Below are positions 48,541-59,108 of a stretch of 64,000 nucleotides of DNA, piece by piece. The DNA is from Boesenbergia rotunda (Eukaryota > Streptophyta > Magnoliopsida > Zingiberales > Zingiberaceae). The position numbers were made by a program, and so were the translations under genes. Positions within the stretch are counted from its first letter, which is position 1; the number at the start of each line of letters is the position of its first letter. The stretch lies in the NCBI GenBank assembly GCA_024364735.1, contig JAGFNQ010000281.1, forward strand, positions 62,001 through 126,000, written 5' to 3'. The notes below the pieces were generated by a model, which did not search any database, had not been told where the DNA came from, and was given only the letters and a program-made list of their open reading frames with translations.

Positions 48541-48946
48541 TATCAGTGGGTTTCGCTCAAAACCCACTGATATTTTTTTAGAAATTCAGATATGAGAGGT
48601 CCATCAGTGGGTTTTGCTCAAAACCCACTGATGGAACTAAACTACACCTATTGCTTTAGGAAAAATAAAAATTTAAGGTTTGGACACCTAAAATATTTTC
48701 TCCAACCTCAACCCTAACTTTTGATAATGATATTTCAGAAATTCAGATATGAGAGGTCCATCAGTGGGTTTTGCTCAAAACCCACTGATGGAACTAAACT
48801 ACACCTATTGCTTTGGAAAAATAATAATTTGAGGTTTGGACACCTAAAATACATTCTCCTAACTCTACCCTAATTATTGATAATGTTTTTTCAGAAATAC
48901 AGATATGAGAGGTCCATCAGTGGGTTTTGCTCAAAACCCACTGATG
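48541..48946. repeat. Left-arm tandem units, each with a 32-34-nt palindrome
   Basis: Palindromes at 48541-48572, 48601-48634, 48758-48791 and 48913-48946, with the core CAGTGGGTTTTGCTCAAAAC. The last three are spaced 155-157 bp apart in tandem units sharing AACTAAACTACACCTATT and TTTGGACACCTAAAAT. Confidence 0.88.
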
Positions 48947-49419
48947 GAAGAACTAAACTACACCTATTACTTTGGGAAAATTAATAATTTAATAATTTTT
49001 AAAAATATAAATAAATAATTTTTTATATTTGATTAATATAAATTAATATATTTAATAATATTATTAAATATATTAATATATAAAAAACTTAAAAAAAGTT
49101 GAAGTTTTTTTTTTTGATTTCAAACAGCGTGGGCCTGAAATAAAATATTTCAGGCCCAGCTTGGGCCTGAAATATTTTTTTCAGGCCCAGCGAGGGCCTG
49201 AAATATTTTATTTCAGGCCCAGCGTGGGCCTGAAATAACTCAGGGCCTGAAATCTTGCGTCGAATTGAAATCATGTGTTATGATAGGTTTTTTTACGTAG
49301 GTCTAAAACGTAAAGAAACATCTCTTTATATTTTTGAAATCACAATAAAAATTATTGAGAAAGACTACCTACGAGAGGAATTCTAATTAATATAAAATGA
49401 GGATTATATTAAAAATGAG

Positions 49420-49458
<39 letters not shown>

Positions 49459-49757
49459 TCTTTGTATAAAAAAGTCAAATATTATTTATTATATTAATTT
49501 AAATATTATATATTATATTAATATATTTAATTTTAATAGGTTTTAATAGGAGGGCCTGAAATCTTTTTGATTTCAGGCCCACGCAGCATGAAATCAAAAA
49601 AATTACAATTTTTATTATTTTTTATATATTAATATATTTAATAATATTATTAAATATATTAATTTATATTAATCAAATATAAAAAATTATTTATTTATAT
49701 TTTTAAAAATTATTAAATTATTAATTTTTCCAAAGTAATAGGTGTAGTTTAGTTCTT

Positions 49758-50165
49758 CCATTAGTGGGTTTTGAGCAAAACCCACTGATGGACCTCCCAT
49801 ATCTATATTTCTGAAAAAATATTATCAATAGTTAGGGTAGAGTTAGGAGAATGTATTTTAGGTGTCCAAACCTCAAATTATTATTTTTACCAAAGCAATA
49901 GGTGTAGTTTAGTTCCATCAGTGGGTTTTGAGCAAAACCCACTGATGGACCTCCCATATCTGGATTTCTGAAATACCATTATCAAAAGTTAGTGTTGAGG
50001 TTGGAGAAAATATTTTAGGTGTCCAAACCTCAAATTTTTATTTTTCCCAAAGTAATAGGTGTAGTTTAGTTCCATCAGTGGGTTTTGAGCAAAACCCACT
50101 GATGGACCTCTCATATCTGGATTTCTAAAAAAATATCAGTGGGTTTTGAGCGAAACCCACTGATA
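49758..50165. repeat. Right-arm tandem units, mirror of the left arm
   Basis: Palindromes at 49758-49791, 49915-49948, 50072-50105 and 50134-50165. Paired with the left arm, the coordinate sums are constant (98704-98706), which shows the symmetry is nearly exact. Confidence 0.88.
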
Positions 50166-50626
50166 GACCTAGAAAACTCCTATTGCAACATAATTTATAA
50201 TCATTAGAAGTTTGGACACCAAAAATAATCATTAGAAGTTTTTTTTATAATTAATTATTTTGATTAAATTAATTATTTACGCAGATGCTTCAGGCCCTCC
50301 TATCAAAACTTATAAAAATTAAATATTTTAATATAATATATAATATTTAAATTAATATAATAAATAATTTTGACTTTTTTATTCAAAAAATCGATATATG
50401 TTCATTTTTAATATAATCCTTATTTTATATTAATTAGAATTCATCTCGTAGGTAGTCTTTCTCAATAATTTTTATTGTGATTTCAAAAATATAAAGAGAT
50501 GTTTCTTTAAGTTTTAGACCTACGTAAAAAAACCTATCATAACACATGATTTCAATTCGACGCAAGATTTCAGGCCCTGAGTTATTTCAGGCCCACGCTG
50601 GGCCTGAAATAAAATATTTCAGGCCC

Positions 50627-50935
50627 AGACTCTTTCAGAAAGACGGAACTCCGAGTGAACAAAGAAAGCAAAGAACCAGACTGAGACTGACATTCCGGGA
50701 TAAAAAGTGGATTTTTTTGCGTTTACAGAGATGGAAAGCATCCAATCCGAATCTGAGATCTTGATGGATCGAATCATAGCTATGTAAAGTAGCCTTGGGC
50801 TGAGACGTGACCTCTTCTCCTCGTTTTTTTCATTGGGTCACTCACTCGCCTACAGGTGAGAGAAGAAAGAAGAGTGATAGTGCGAAAGGAAAGGCAGCGA
50901 GACTGAGCCCAGCGAAAGTAAAGTAGGCTGGGCCT
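50627..50935. other. Foreign segment in the right arm of the palindrome
   Basis: About 310 bp without a counterpart in the left arm, bordered by GGCCTGAAAT motifs. It is richer in GA (AAAGAAAGCAAAG, GAGAGAAGAAAGAAG) and less AT-rich than the arms. Its style recalls plant mitochondrial DNA, but this was not tested. Confidence 0.55.
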
Positions 50936-51396
50936 GAAATATTTTATTTCAGGCCCACGCTGTTTGAAATTAAAAAAAAAACTTCAACTTTTTTTAAAAT
51001 TTTTTATATATTAATATATTTAATAATATTATTAAATATATTAATTTATATTAATCAAATATAAAAAATAATTTATTTATATTTTTAAAAAATATTAAAT
51101 TATTAATTGAGATATTTTTTTAATTGAAATATTTTTTCGATTTTTATCGTACGTTTTTATCCGATTCCATAATATATTATTTTAAAATAAAAAGTCTGAA
51201 AAAATATTTTTAAATGTCTCGAAATTCGTTATTGAAAAAGAGAAAGAGAAAGAGAATGAAAATGACATGCAGTACTTTGGCAGAAGGGGTATAAGAGGAA
51301 GTTCACTAATATAAGTGCGTTATTTGGTAACAATGAAACCATGGTACGCATTTTGGTAAATACTAATATTTGGGTACGCCCTTTGGTAAATTGCCG

Positions 51397-51405
51397 TTAA
51401 TCTTA
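51397..51405. repeat. 9-bp target site duplication, right
   Basis: TTAATCTTA, identical to 47652-47660. Confidence 0.9.
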
Positions 51406-53040
51406 AGCTCGCCTTAAGCTACCCTTCAACTGCTGCCCGTGTTACATGATAAAGGATCAAATGAAAATAATAATTGATCCCGTCGCCAAATGAGGTGGAA
51501 TTCCAAGAGCGCGCTGGTCTCCCGAGTGGTACGAACTGCGGACGCTGGTAGCTGATCTGCAAGAAAGGACTGTTAACAAACCCGTCGGGAAAAGTCCCTG
51601 GTCAGGCCCTTCGATGGTCAAGTTAGCCCACGCGCGAGAGAAGAGAGCAGGAAAGCAAAAGCAGTGGACCGAAAATGAACAGTTCGCGTACTTGTGGGCC
51701 GAAGAGGGGAGGGATTTATATAGCCAGGGAGCTGACAGGGGCCTGCCCGTGTCAATCTCCATCTCCGTACCAGGCCGATACAGGGGTATGGGTTTGTCAG
51801 CTCTGGGCACTGAGTGGCGCTACGCAGCGTGTCAGGACGGCATGGAGCAAGGTGCTTGCTTCGGACAGAAGTACAGGAAGTACGGGGCCGAAAAGGACGT
51901 CCGAGACGTGCGCTATAAATGGGTAAGGGCTGTGCCGACCCCCGTACTAGGGTCATTTAATGTGCCGCCCACGACGTGCGTCATAAATGGGTGAGGGCTG
52001 CGCCGACCCCCATACTAGGGTTATTTAATGTGGTGGCAGGGAGTGGGGGTCGGGCAGATAGAAGCTAGGGTAACTTACCGACCCCTCGTTTGGCTCACCC
52101 GAGTGAGATTGGGTTACCTGCGCATCTCCTGAGTGAAGCAAGGCTCTTGCCCGAGTCCGAGGAGGCTCGGATGGATTCACCGGCTCGGGCCAAGAGGGGA
52201 TGCTAAAGCAATGTGCAGACAACCTTCGCTGACTCGGTACGAAGGGTGACTAGCTTGCTCGGGGCTCGGACACGGGACCCTTGCGCGCTAACCCTCTGTG
52301 GGAGGTGTGTTAGTCAGGGTCAGTTACTCGGCGTTAGGCTCGGGAACTTGGGCTGAAGCATGGCCTGAGGTCGGCTCGGTCGGTCTCCCCTGGGCCGGGT
52401 GAACGATAGGGTTCCTACTCCGCCCCTCGTCCTATCCAGCGCCTACAAGGTTACTCCGACTCGACCCTAGGTGGTGCCAGGCTGGCCGGCCAAGCGACAC
52501 GTAATCTAGGTCGGGATCATAAGCATCCCCTTCAAGTCTAGTCGAAGGAGGCGCGGAGTTTGACTACTGGACCCGATGTACTGCAAGCCTGGCACCCATG
52601 AATGAGCATAGGCCCGATCGAGCTGCGAAAATTGGGCCCCAACCATTTAGCAGGGCGTTCTCAGTGTCCCATCAGCCCGTCTCATCAATCTGGCCCCGAC
52701 TCTCGCTGTGTCAATTCACATTCTCTTGCATTAATTGCCCCATTTAAATGCAGGGCCACATGTCGACCATCCGCTGTAATGACGAATGTAATTACATTGT
52801 CGCCAAAATACTTTAAAAAAACCCATTGCACGTCGATGCAGATTTAGGGTTTTCTTTGGCTCTTGTGATTATCCTTCTCCTCCGCTGATTCTTCGTCTCC
52901 TTCGATGATTGCTTCTCCTGCTTCGATGATCGGTCTTTCTCGAGTGTGATTCTTTGTATGGTGGTTGCTCTTTCAACTGCTCTGACGCGACGACAAGTAG
53001 GCCTTCTTATTTAGACCGTTTCGCCGAATCTATTCTCCTC
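51406..53040. other. GC-rich block, probably LTR or other repeat remnant
   Basis: No protein domain is recognised in the ORFs. A TATATAAA box on the minus strand lies near 51716-51723. A direct duplication of about 60-65 bp has two copies near 51908-51962 and 51975-52030 (cores ATAAATGGGT, GCCGACCCCC, TACTAGGGT). The base composition differs sharply from the neighbours. Termini and target duplications were not found. Confidence 0.45.
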
Positions 53041-53049
53041 GACTGTGGT

Positions 53050-54180
53050 ACCTCTTCATATAGTTTTTTTAAAACATTTTTAATCATAATTTTAGGGTTA
53101 TTTTGATACTTAGATTATAATTTTAAGAATATTTTGATACTTAGATGATAATTATAGGGTTATTTTGATTATTAGATGATAATTTTTTTGATTATTGATA
53201 ATTTTTAGCGTATTCTTTATCTAGTATTTTCAATATTTTAAATCATAATTGTAGGGTTATTTTGATATTTAGATGAAAATTTTAGGGATAATCTAATACT
53301 TAAATGATGGTTTTAGGATTATTTTGATGCTTAGATGATAATCTTGAACAAGATGATATGTTGATGCTCATATAATGGTTTTAGGGATATTTTGATGCTT
53401 AGATGGAAGTTATCATCAAATTTATTTCTATGAGTTATTTATTAAATAATATAATTTTTTTATATGTTTAATCGGGGTTTATAAATATGGATAAAAGTTA
53501 ATAATGATTGAGAATTCGATTAGGTCGAAATATATAAATGAGTTAAATCAGTTTTTAAATGTGGTAGAGAATTATATGATAACTTTGAATTTATTCAGAA
53601 TTTGTTGTCTATGTTGAAGGTATGGCAATTTGTTTAAATATGATTTGAATAATATTTGAGGATATCTTTATAGATGAGGATTTGACAAATTATACAACAC
53701 CAAGAACTTTAATAGAGAAGTTACTACATCATCTATTAATATAAATTTTGGCAATGGAGAGGAATATATTTATGATTTTGAAGAAAATGTTTTTAAAGAC
53801 ATATTAACTGATTTAAGAAGACATATTTACTATTTTAAGAAATATTGAAAATATTAGTATGGCCTTAATTAGATGATATTCATGGAAACATGAATATATA
53901 AATAATATTAAAGAAAGTTATACCTCAATATTTGAAGAAGCATAAAAAGTGTTGTATCACACTTCTACTAATTTTAAATTTGGATGTAAATTTAATGTTG
54001 TGAACTTTATTTGTTGTGTTACTACTTGTTGTTTGTTAATTTGTTTATATTTATGTTGTGAACTTGATGATGTTTTGTTAATGTTATGAATTTGAATTGT
54101 AAATTTGTGAATGTTGTGATTTGTAAATTTGTATAGATATGAATATAAGTAAATGGGATTATGTTTTTAAAAAAATATGG
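53050..54180. repeat. AT-rich repeat block
   Basis: Degenerate copies of TTAGGGTTATTTTGATACTT and ATGATAATTTTAGGG lie at 53080-53410, then AT-rich sequence without a supported gene. TTGTAAATTTGTGAATGTTG near 54090-54120 recalls the CACTA 3' region at 43660-43830. Confidence 0.5.
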
Positions 54181-54307
54181 TTAACAACGAATTCTGAGGA
54201 ATTCCTTGCTAATATGGTTTTAGCGACGAAATTCTCTTAATTCATCGCTAACCAGGGCTTCATTCAATGACAAATAAAGAGAATTTTACCGCTAACATGA
54301 TTGTAAT

Positions 54308-55127
54308 TGTTGGAAGAAATGCTCATTTTCGGAGAAGTTACAATAAATTGAAATTACTAAAATAACTTCAACTTATCTGTTGAGTGACCCGAGCTGTTTT
54401 TTCCCTGCAGTCTCCTGAGCAGTGTATCCCGAGCTCCCGAGTGAAGCTCCCGAGTGAGTTTCCCGAGAGGTTCCCGAGCTCCTGAGTGAAGCTCCCGACC
54501 CGACCAGCGTCTCCTGAACTCCCGAGTGGAATTCCCGAGCTGGAATTCCCGAGTGGAGTCCCGAGTGAAGCACCCAAGCTCCCGACTAGGATCTCCTGAG
54601 TAGTGGTCGGACGTCTCCCGACCGACCAGGAATTTGCTGAGGCCTGCGCAGCGCAATTTCCTTGAAACAGATTTAATCGTCATTTACTGTCATTTACCCG
54701 ACCAAATCCAAATGTCTGGGGGTTACTGGTTTCTCATTAATCAAAATTAATGCATTAGTTACATTTGAGCAAAAATCAATTTGGCAAAACGTTGGTTCAT
54801 CTGCTTGGACAAATTTTGCCATGACCGGTCGGACATTCGACGTGCGCGGGTCGTGCACGCATGAGTTCACTTGGTTCAGTACAAATTCGGGCCCTGGATT
54901 TGCACCCCCTGCGCACCCACGCGTGAGGGAGAACCTCTCCCCTAGCATTTGTTCACAATTAACATACTTGTGAAACAATATAAACCAACATTTATGCCAT
55001 GAAACTCCCAATGTGGGACTAAAGCCCCACTCACAATGGAGTCCCTTTATTCTCCACCTCACTTTCTACTTACTAGAAAGTCCCACCACCTCCCTTTCCA
55101 TTCACATGATATCCATGATATCCAACA
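54308..55127. mobile_element. Solo LTR, copia-like (820 bp)
   Basis: Bounded by TGTTGGA and TCCAACA, and flanked by a perfect 5-bp target duplication GTAAT (54303-54307 and 55128-55132). No internal domain remains. The orientation is not certain because the ends are symmetric. Confidence 0.88.
54415..54600. repeat. Degenerate tandem array CTCCCGAGTGAAG
   Basis: About ten imperfect units of 13-20 bp inside the solo LTR. The overlapping Ser/Gly/Arg-rich ORFs arise from this array. Confidence 0.75.
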
Positions 55128-55299
55128 GTAATTTGCAACAAATTACTCAGAATTCATCGCTAACCATCACCGTGGTTAGCGACGAATTATGAGTATTTAG
55201 TCACTAGCTATTGTGTATTTATCAACGATTATGATAATCTTAGCGACACTTTATGTTACGTTGTTAATCTTAATGACGAAATCCTCACTTTCGTCATTA

Positions 55300-55656
55300 A
55301 GATTAACAGACATATCGGGTCTGATCTGACCCGATATGTCTGGATCTCTGCGAATTGGCACAGGCAGTGGCGGATTTGGGCCAAATGTCATGCGGATGTG
55401 GCCGGATATGACCGGATGTTTCCGGATCTCTTTGGATCGGCACCGATATTGGCAGAGGATGGTCCGATCTAGGTCGAGAATGACACTGCAGAGGCAGCCG
55501 ACATTGGCATGCGTGTGAAGGAGAAAGAGGCATAGTCGGTGTTGGCGTGCGTGTGAGAGAAGAAGAAGCACAAATAACGTTAGTGAGGAGGCATGCGTGA
55601 GAGTTGGGCGACGAGCGATGATGGAGGCCACCATCGTCTCCCTCGCGTGAGGAGGG
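55300..55656. other. Non-coding stretch left of the hAT element
   Basis: Contains repeated GGATNTCT/CCGGATATG-like motifs (55320-55450); no gene is recognised. Confidence 0.45.
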
Positions 55657-55664
55657 CCTCCATG
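55657..55664. repeat. 8-bp target site duplication of the hAT element, left
   Basis: CCTCCATG, identical to 58551-58558. Confidence 0.9.
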
Positions 55665-58550
55665 TAGACCCGACCACGGTTCGGAACCGACGGTTCGACG
55701 GTTCAGAACCGCCGGTTCGACGGTTCGTGGGAGGTCGACCCTTAACCTTAACCGCCCAAGACGGTTACGGTTCGGAACCGCCGGTTCACGGTCCGGTTCA
55801 CGGTTCGCCACGGTTCGCCACGGTTCAAGATTATTATATTAAAAAAAATTAAAAATTAAAAATAAAATTAAAAAAATAAATTTTATTAAACAAGAGCTTG
55901 CACTTATATAAGTTGCCTACGTATCCCCTTAGGGTATAGGGGAATCAAAGCCCACGTAGTTCTTTTACATTTTTACCTTTTTACATTTTTTTACATTTTT
56001 TACATTTTTACCCTTTTTCACTCACTTGCATTTCCTCCCGTTCCCGTTGTATTTGTTCCTTCGGTATCAAATTCTTCGACTTCGTCTTCTGAAAGTTGCA
56101 TTCTTTGGATTCGCTTCTCGGCTCTGGTCCAATCATCAAGTAATGCTTGAGCTTCCAATGAGTCGGGAGACATAGTTGATCGTCGTTCATCTAATAGCCG
56201 CCGGCACTGAACGTCTGCTCCACAGCAACAGTCGACACTGGAGAAGCTAAAATTTCTTTTGTGATCACGGAGAGAACGGGAAAGCTTTGAGCCTTCTGTG
56301 ACCACCACTTCAAGATGTCGAAGTCTTCGCTATCTGCTTCATAAAAATCAAAAGAAGTCGTAAAATAATTCTCAAGTTCCTGTGTGGAACTTGAGGATCC
56401 TCGTGGACATTTCGTCCGTTCTTTTAATAAAAGTTGGGCTTTTGTAAGTTTTAAATTAGTAGTAGTAGGTTGTGTTTCAGAAATATTAGTTTGTGTTCCA
56501 TATTTAACATAATATTGATTATAAAGATCATATAAATAATTTTTAATATTATATACAATATTAGCTGGATCCGGAGAGGAAGAATCCTTAATAGGAATTA
56601 ATGCGTCATAATATAAAGTTAGCATTTCTTGTAAAACTTCTAATTTAAATCTAGGATCTAAAGCAAATGCAATTAAATAAATTTCAAGAATAAAATAAAA
56701 ATATTTTTCCCATTTAGTTTTCATAGCTAATATACATAAAGTTAAAGCTTCATTATTTACATGTTCATTTAATATTAATACTATACTACAAAAATTCACT
56801 AAAATTAAATGAGCAGTGGGATAATAAACACCGGAAAGTTGTTCAGTTGCATCGTTAAAAACTTTTAAAATTTCACAAATACTACTACAAATATTCCATT
56901 GTTGTGAAAATAAATATATATTAGTATTACTATTTTGTGCAAAAAATAAACATAATAAATCTTTATATTGAAAAGAATCTTGTAATAATTGATATGTTGA
57001 ATTCCAACGTGTTGGAACATCATGTGGAAATTTTTTTGGTCGCATTCCATTAGCTTTACAAAATCTACCCCATTGTTTCATCATAGATGGATGAAACCAT
57101 AAGTATGAAATTGCGGTTCTAATTGGTTGAATATAATTTTGTAAAAGTTTTAATCCGTCTTGAACACATAAATTTAAAATATGGCATACACAACGAATAT
57201 GAAAAAATAAACCACCAATGACAGGTTGACAAATAAATTTTAATTCATCTATTGAAGCGGTATTAGAACTAGCATTGTCTAATGATAGTGAAAATATTTG
57301 ATGAGTCAATCCATATTCTTCTAAAACTATGTGTAATAATTGTGCAATGTTATGAGCAGTGTGTGATTCATCAAAAACTCTATAAGCTAATAATCTTTTT
57401 TGAAGGATATGATCCAAGAGTTATCAATCCAATGGCATGTTATACCCATATAAGAATGAGTTTGCCAATGATCACTCCAAATATCGGAACATAAAGAAAC
57501 TTTATTATTTAATTTACTAAATTCTTCAATTAAATTCTTTTTTCCTTGTTTTACTAATCTTTTAATTATACGAGTTAGTGTAGTCCTAGGTACACGTTTA
57601 GCAGCAGGATTAAGAGATTCTTTACAAAAATCTTCAAATATGCATTTAGATCCAAAACTAATAGAAAGATGTTCTACGGAAACAAATTTAGCTAATGATT
57701 CTCTTAATTTATTATCTGAATATAAAAATAAACCAGAATCAGTACTACTACCGCTAGAAAATCTAGATAATTGTGTTTGAGAGCGGTCAAGCCCATATTT
57801 CGTCGGGTGCTTCGTTTCTACATGTCGTTTCAACGACCCATAGCCGCCGCCGGCTTGGAATTTGTAGGAAGCATTACAATGCTTGCATTTTACACGCATT
57901 TCTCCCGACGGAAGTGTGACCTTCTCAAAATGTTTAGTGAAAATAGACGATTTTAAAGGAGGATTATCCCGAACCTTAGAAGTAATCGCATCGGTACTTC
58001 CTTGCGTTTCGGGGATCAGAGGGCGTTGGGGCTGAGCCTCGGTCACATCATCGGTAGATTGAATTTGAAGGTTGGGATCCTCGTATGCAATTTCTTTTCC
58101 CCTCCGAGATCGAGATAATGAAGCTCCGTGACCTCCTTCCATTATCGTCGATGAAGAACGCGGAGAGAAGTTGAGAGTTAGAGAGTTGAGAATGAGAGAT
58201 TGAGAGAAGAGAAGTTGTTTTGTGAGTGAAAATGATGAAATGAGCTCCCTATTTATAGAGTTCGGATCATAACGGTCACTAAATCATAGCCATTGATCAA
58301 AAAATGGTCAAATGATCTCATCCGTCCAAAAAAAAAAAAATCAAAAAACTGCCCAACGGCACTGAACCGGCGGTTAACCGCCGGTTCACGTGAACCGCCG
58401 GTTCACGGTTCCCGGGGCCTGGAACCGGAATCGGCCCGGCATCCTGCCGGGCCAGTTCCGGTTCAGCCCGGCGAACCGGGTCAACCGGCCCGTTGACCCC
58501 GGCCGGTTCCGGGCCGGGTCCGGGCTAGACCCGGCCCGGGGTCGGGTCTA
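55665..58550 (-). mobile_element. hAT DNA transposon (2.9 kb)
   Basis: Terminal inverted repeats TAGACCCGACC / GGTCGGGTCTA and a perfect 8-bp target duplication CCTCCATG, the hAT hallmark. Subterminal regions are rich in GGTTCGGAACCG and GAACCGCCGGTTC motifs (55678-55825 and 58360-58545). One transposase gene lies inside on the minus strand. The element is complete in length but its gene is frameshifted. Confidence 0.93.
56018..58142 (-). pseudogene. hAT transposase with two frameshifts
   Basis: Frame 1 (57387-58142) holds a BED-type zinc finger (CKHCNASYKF then GSLKRHVETKH) and the start of the RNase H-like catalytic domain (SLCSDIWSDH). Frame 2 (56191-57417) holds LSLDNASSNTASID, HIRCVCHILNLCV and RWNSTYQLL, and the C-terminal hAT dimerisation block (DFDILKWWSQKAQSFPVLS, SPVSTVAVEQTFSAGG). 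Frame 3 (56018 to about 56200) adds LLDERRSTMSPDSLEAQ and an acidic tail. The first break, near 57410, looks like a 5-base insertion after TGGATC; the second is at about 56200. The normal enzyme binds element ends and cuts and pastes them. Otherwise well preserved, so inactivation is recent; substrate elements nearby cannot be judged. Confidence 0.9.
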
Positions 58551-58558
58551 CCTCCATG
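58551..58558. repeat. 8-bp target site duplication of the hAT element, right
   Basis: CCTCCATG, identical to 55657-55664. Confidence 0.9.
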
Positions 58559-59108
58559 TATTGTTGAGCCTCTGGCCAGACCTAAAAAAAAAAGGGGGAC
58601 AAAAAACTCTCTTCTTTCGTTCCTTCGAATCCCTAAAAACATCTTATAGTGAAATGACGTCCTTGCCCCTCTTGACCCTTGACTCTCTCTTTATCCCATA
58701 TCAAAAGAGATAACAAGATAACAATGAGAATAAGCTGGGACTTTATAGTGAACGGTAATCCTTTCATTTTATAAAAGGATGGGATGCACTTTTAATAATA
58801 AATCATAGAAAGACTTCCATTCGACGACCTTTACCTTTTATAAAGGGTCATCTTTATAATTTTTGGCTATTGAAATTTATTAATCTTGGACTTTCGGATC
58901 ATACATCATAAAATGCTGACTGTTTACGTGATACCATCTCGATAAAAGTAGTAGAGCGGATGTTCATATAGATTATAAGAGTGACAGTTGCGGTGAGTGA
59001 GAAAGATAATGACATTAATCACTAGATTTGCGGCACTAGTTTGACTTAGTTGATTTTATTACGTATAGAAGCCGCATGCGTGACCTCTATATAGCTAATT
59101 ATTTATAG
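58559..59108. other. Intergenic stretch 3' of peroxidase 2
   Basis: No gene or element recognised. Confidence 0.6.

Larger units (their letters stand above)
47661..51396. mobile_element. Palindromic Mutator-like element (3.7 kb), non-coding
   Basis: The two halves are reverse complements along nearly their whole length. Ends are CGGCAATTTACCAAAGGGCG and its reverse complement, flanked by a perfect 9-bp duplication TTAATCTTA (47652-47660 and 51397-51405), the size typical of Mutator-like elements. The inner axis of symmetry is about 49353. The right arm carries about 350 extra bases (within 50600-50960), which moves the geometric centre. Each arm carries four short palindromes, GGCCTGAAAT clusters and AT-rich blocks. 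It has no transposase and must be moved in trans. The terminal repeat is shared with the DUF1985-bearing element that ends at 12397. Confidence 0.88.
54180..55300. mobile_element. CACTA-like subterminal relic split by a solo LTR
   Basis: Motifs TTAGCGACGAA and ATTCATCGCTAACC occur on both sides of the solo LTR (54190-54300 and 55150-55300), similar in style to the CACTA repeats at 43925-44338. No CACTA terminus is seen. Confidence 0.5.

Noticed and set aside
47661..51396. Palindrome as an assembly error (mirrored join)
   Set aside because: The arms differ at several bases, the right arm has extra sequence, and a perfect 9-bp duplication flanks the whole, as expected of a true insertion.
54357..54683. 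Ser/Gly/Arg-rich ORFs of 66-108 residues in several frames
   Set aside because: Produced by the CTCCCGAGTGAAG tandem array in the solo LTR.
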